Source: Candidatus Rokuibacteriota bacterium | GTDB taxonomy: Bacteria > Methylomirabilota > Methylomirabilia > Rokubacteriales > CSP1-6 | Direction of reading: 5' to 3' | NCBI GenBank assembly: GCA_016177555.1 | Contig: JACOVB010000408.1 | Location: 1-5,809, forward strand | Length of the DNA stretch: 5,809 nt | Part shown: positions 5,546 to 5,809 of the stretch, piece after piece | How positions within the stretch are numbered: position 1 is the stretch's first letter | How the letters are laid out: every line of letters starts with the position of its first letter | Translations under genes and position numbers: made by a program | The notes under the pieces: model-generated | What the model was told of the DNA's origin: nothing | The model's database searches: none | What the model saw: the letters and a program-made list of their open reading frames with translations, nothing else

Positions 5546-5809
5546 CTACCCGAGCACCTTTGCGTAGGTCGCCTCGTCGAACCCCACGATCAGGGTGCGC
5601 CCCTTCCGGAGCGCCGGCGCGCGGAGGTTGCCCGAGGGGCCGATGAGCAGAGCCGTGAGCGCGGCGGCGGCGGGCTTGTCACGGCGCAGATCCACGTGCA
5701 CCACGTGCTTCCCCTTCGCCGCGTAGAGGTCGTCCACGTCCTTCAGGAGGGCCAGCGCCTCGGCGGGACCGAGGCGCACCTTCCGCGCGTCCACCTGGGT
5801 GGCGACCGC
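5546..5809 (-). CDS. ArsC-like thioredoxin-fold protein, C-terminal part (5' end outside window)
   Basis: The frame is open from the right edge to TAG at 5546-5548, giving 87 residues of the C-terminus. An in-frame GTG at 5794 exists, but coding continues upstream to the edge (AVATQ precedes it), so the real start is probably outside. Blocks such as VRLGPAEALAL, AKGKHVVHVDLR and IGPSGNLRAPALRKGRTL resemble, from memory, a group annotated as ArsC family (seleno)proteins, relatives of arsenate reductase and Spx. The NLRAPALRKG stretch probably corresponds to the cis-proline region of that fold. The redox-active Cys or selenocysteine would be near the N-terminus, outside the window, so reductase activity cannot be judged. 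The gene is the upstream partner of the cyclase, six bases apart, and likely in the same transcript. Confidence 0.62.
   Translation of the reverse strand, partial: AVATQVDARKVRLGPAEALALLKDVDDLYAAKGKHVVHVDLRRDKPAAAALTALLIGPSGNLRAPALRKGRTLIVGFDEATYAKVLG

Overview
The window is uniformly GC-rich, and its coding regions use G or C at most third codon positions. No tRNA, rRNA, CRISPR array, insertion sequence or integrase was seen. The mix of genes (a c-type heme sensor cyclase, a WD40 propeller protein, a lipase joined to an FrpC-type calcium module, and a DUF218 membrane protein) suggests a free-living, GC-rich Gram-negative soil or subsurface bacterium. Candidate groups are a Rokubacteria/Methylomirabilota-like or deltaproteobacterial/myxobacterial lineage, but this is an inference from style and not a firm placement.

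Left part (1-2534, minus strand): an apparent two-gene unit. The upstream gene (1425-2534) encodes an exported or membrane-anchored seven-repeat WD40 propeller. Thirty-three bases downstream, behind a strong ribosome binding site, begins a large protein that runs off the left edge (1-1391). It has an N-terminal alpha/beta-hydrolase with a GHSLGG nucleophile elbow, followed by a module closely resembling the calcium-dependent self-processing module of Neisseria FrpC. The scissile Asp-Pro pair of FrpC is Ser-Pro here. The start region of the unit has a plausible sigma70-type promoter and a perfect 8-bp inverted repeat lying between the -10 box and the ribosome binding site.

Middle (2535-3839): a 351-bp divergent intergenic region, then two closely spaced plus-strand genes. 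The first is a DUF218 (YdcF/SanA/ElyC-like) protein with one N-terminal membrane helix. The second is a 101-residue protein with three predicted membrane helices and no recognised family. Both start with GTG. The DUF218 protein carries an Asp where the family usually has a His in its last core motif.

Right part (3941-5809, minus strand): a 101-bp convergent gap with two GC-rich hairpins separates the middle genes from a second minus-strand pair. The upstream member is the C-terminal 87 residues of an ArsC-like thioredoxin-fold protein that enters from the right edge. Six bases after its stop begins a 532-residue receptor-type class III nucleotide cyclase. The order is membrane helix, periplasmic domain with a CxxCH heme-attachment motif, second helix, HAMP, coiled coil and catalytic domain. 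Its purine-specifying positions are Glu/Thr, which matches neither the textbook adenylate nor the textbook guanylate pattern. The pair suggests a redox or gas-sensing cyclic-nucleotide input next to a thiol/selenol enzyme, but that link is inferred from adjacency only.

Most individual genes belong to known families. The most distinctive points are the lipase/FrpC-module fusion paired with a WD40 propeller, the structured leader of that unit, and the atypical cyclase substrate pocket behind a heme sensor.
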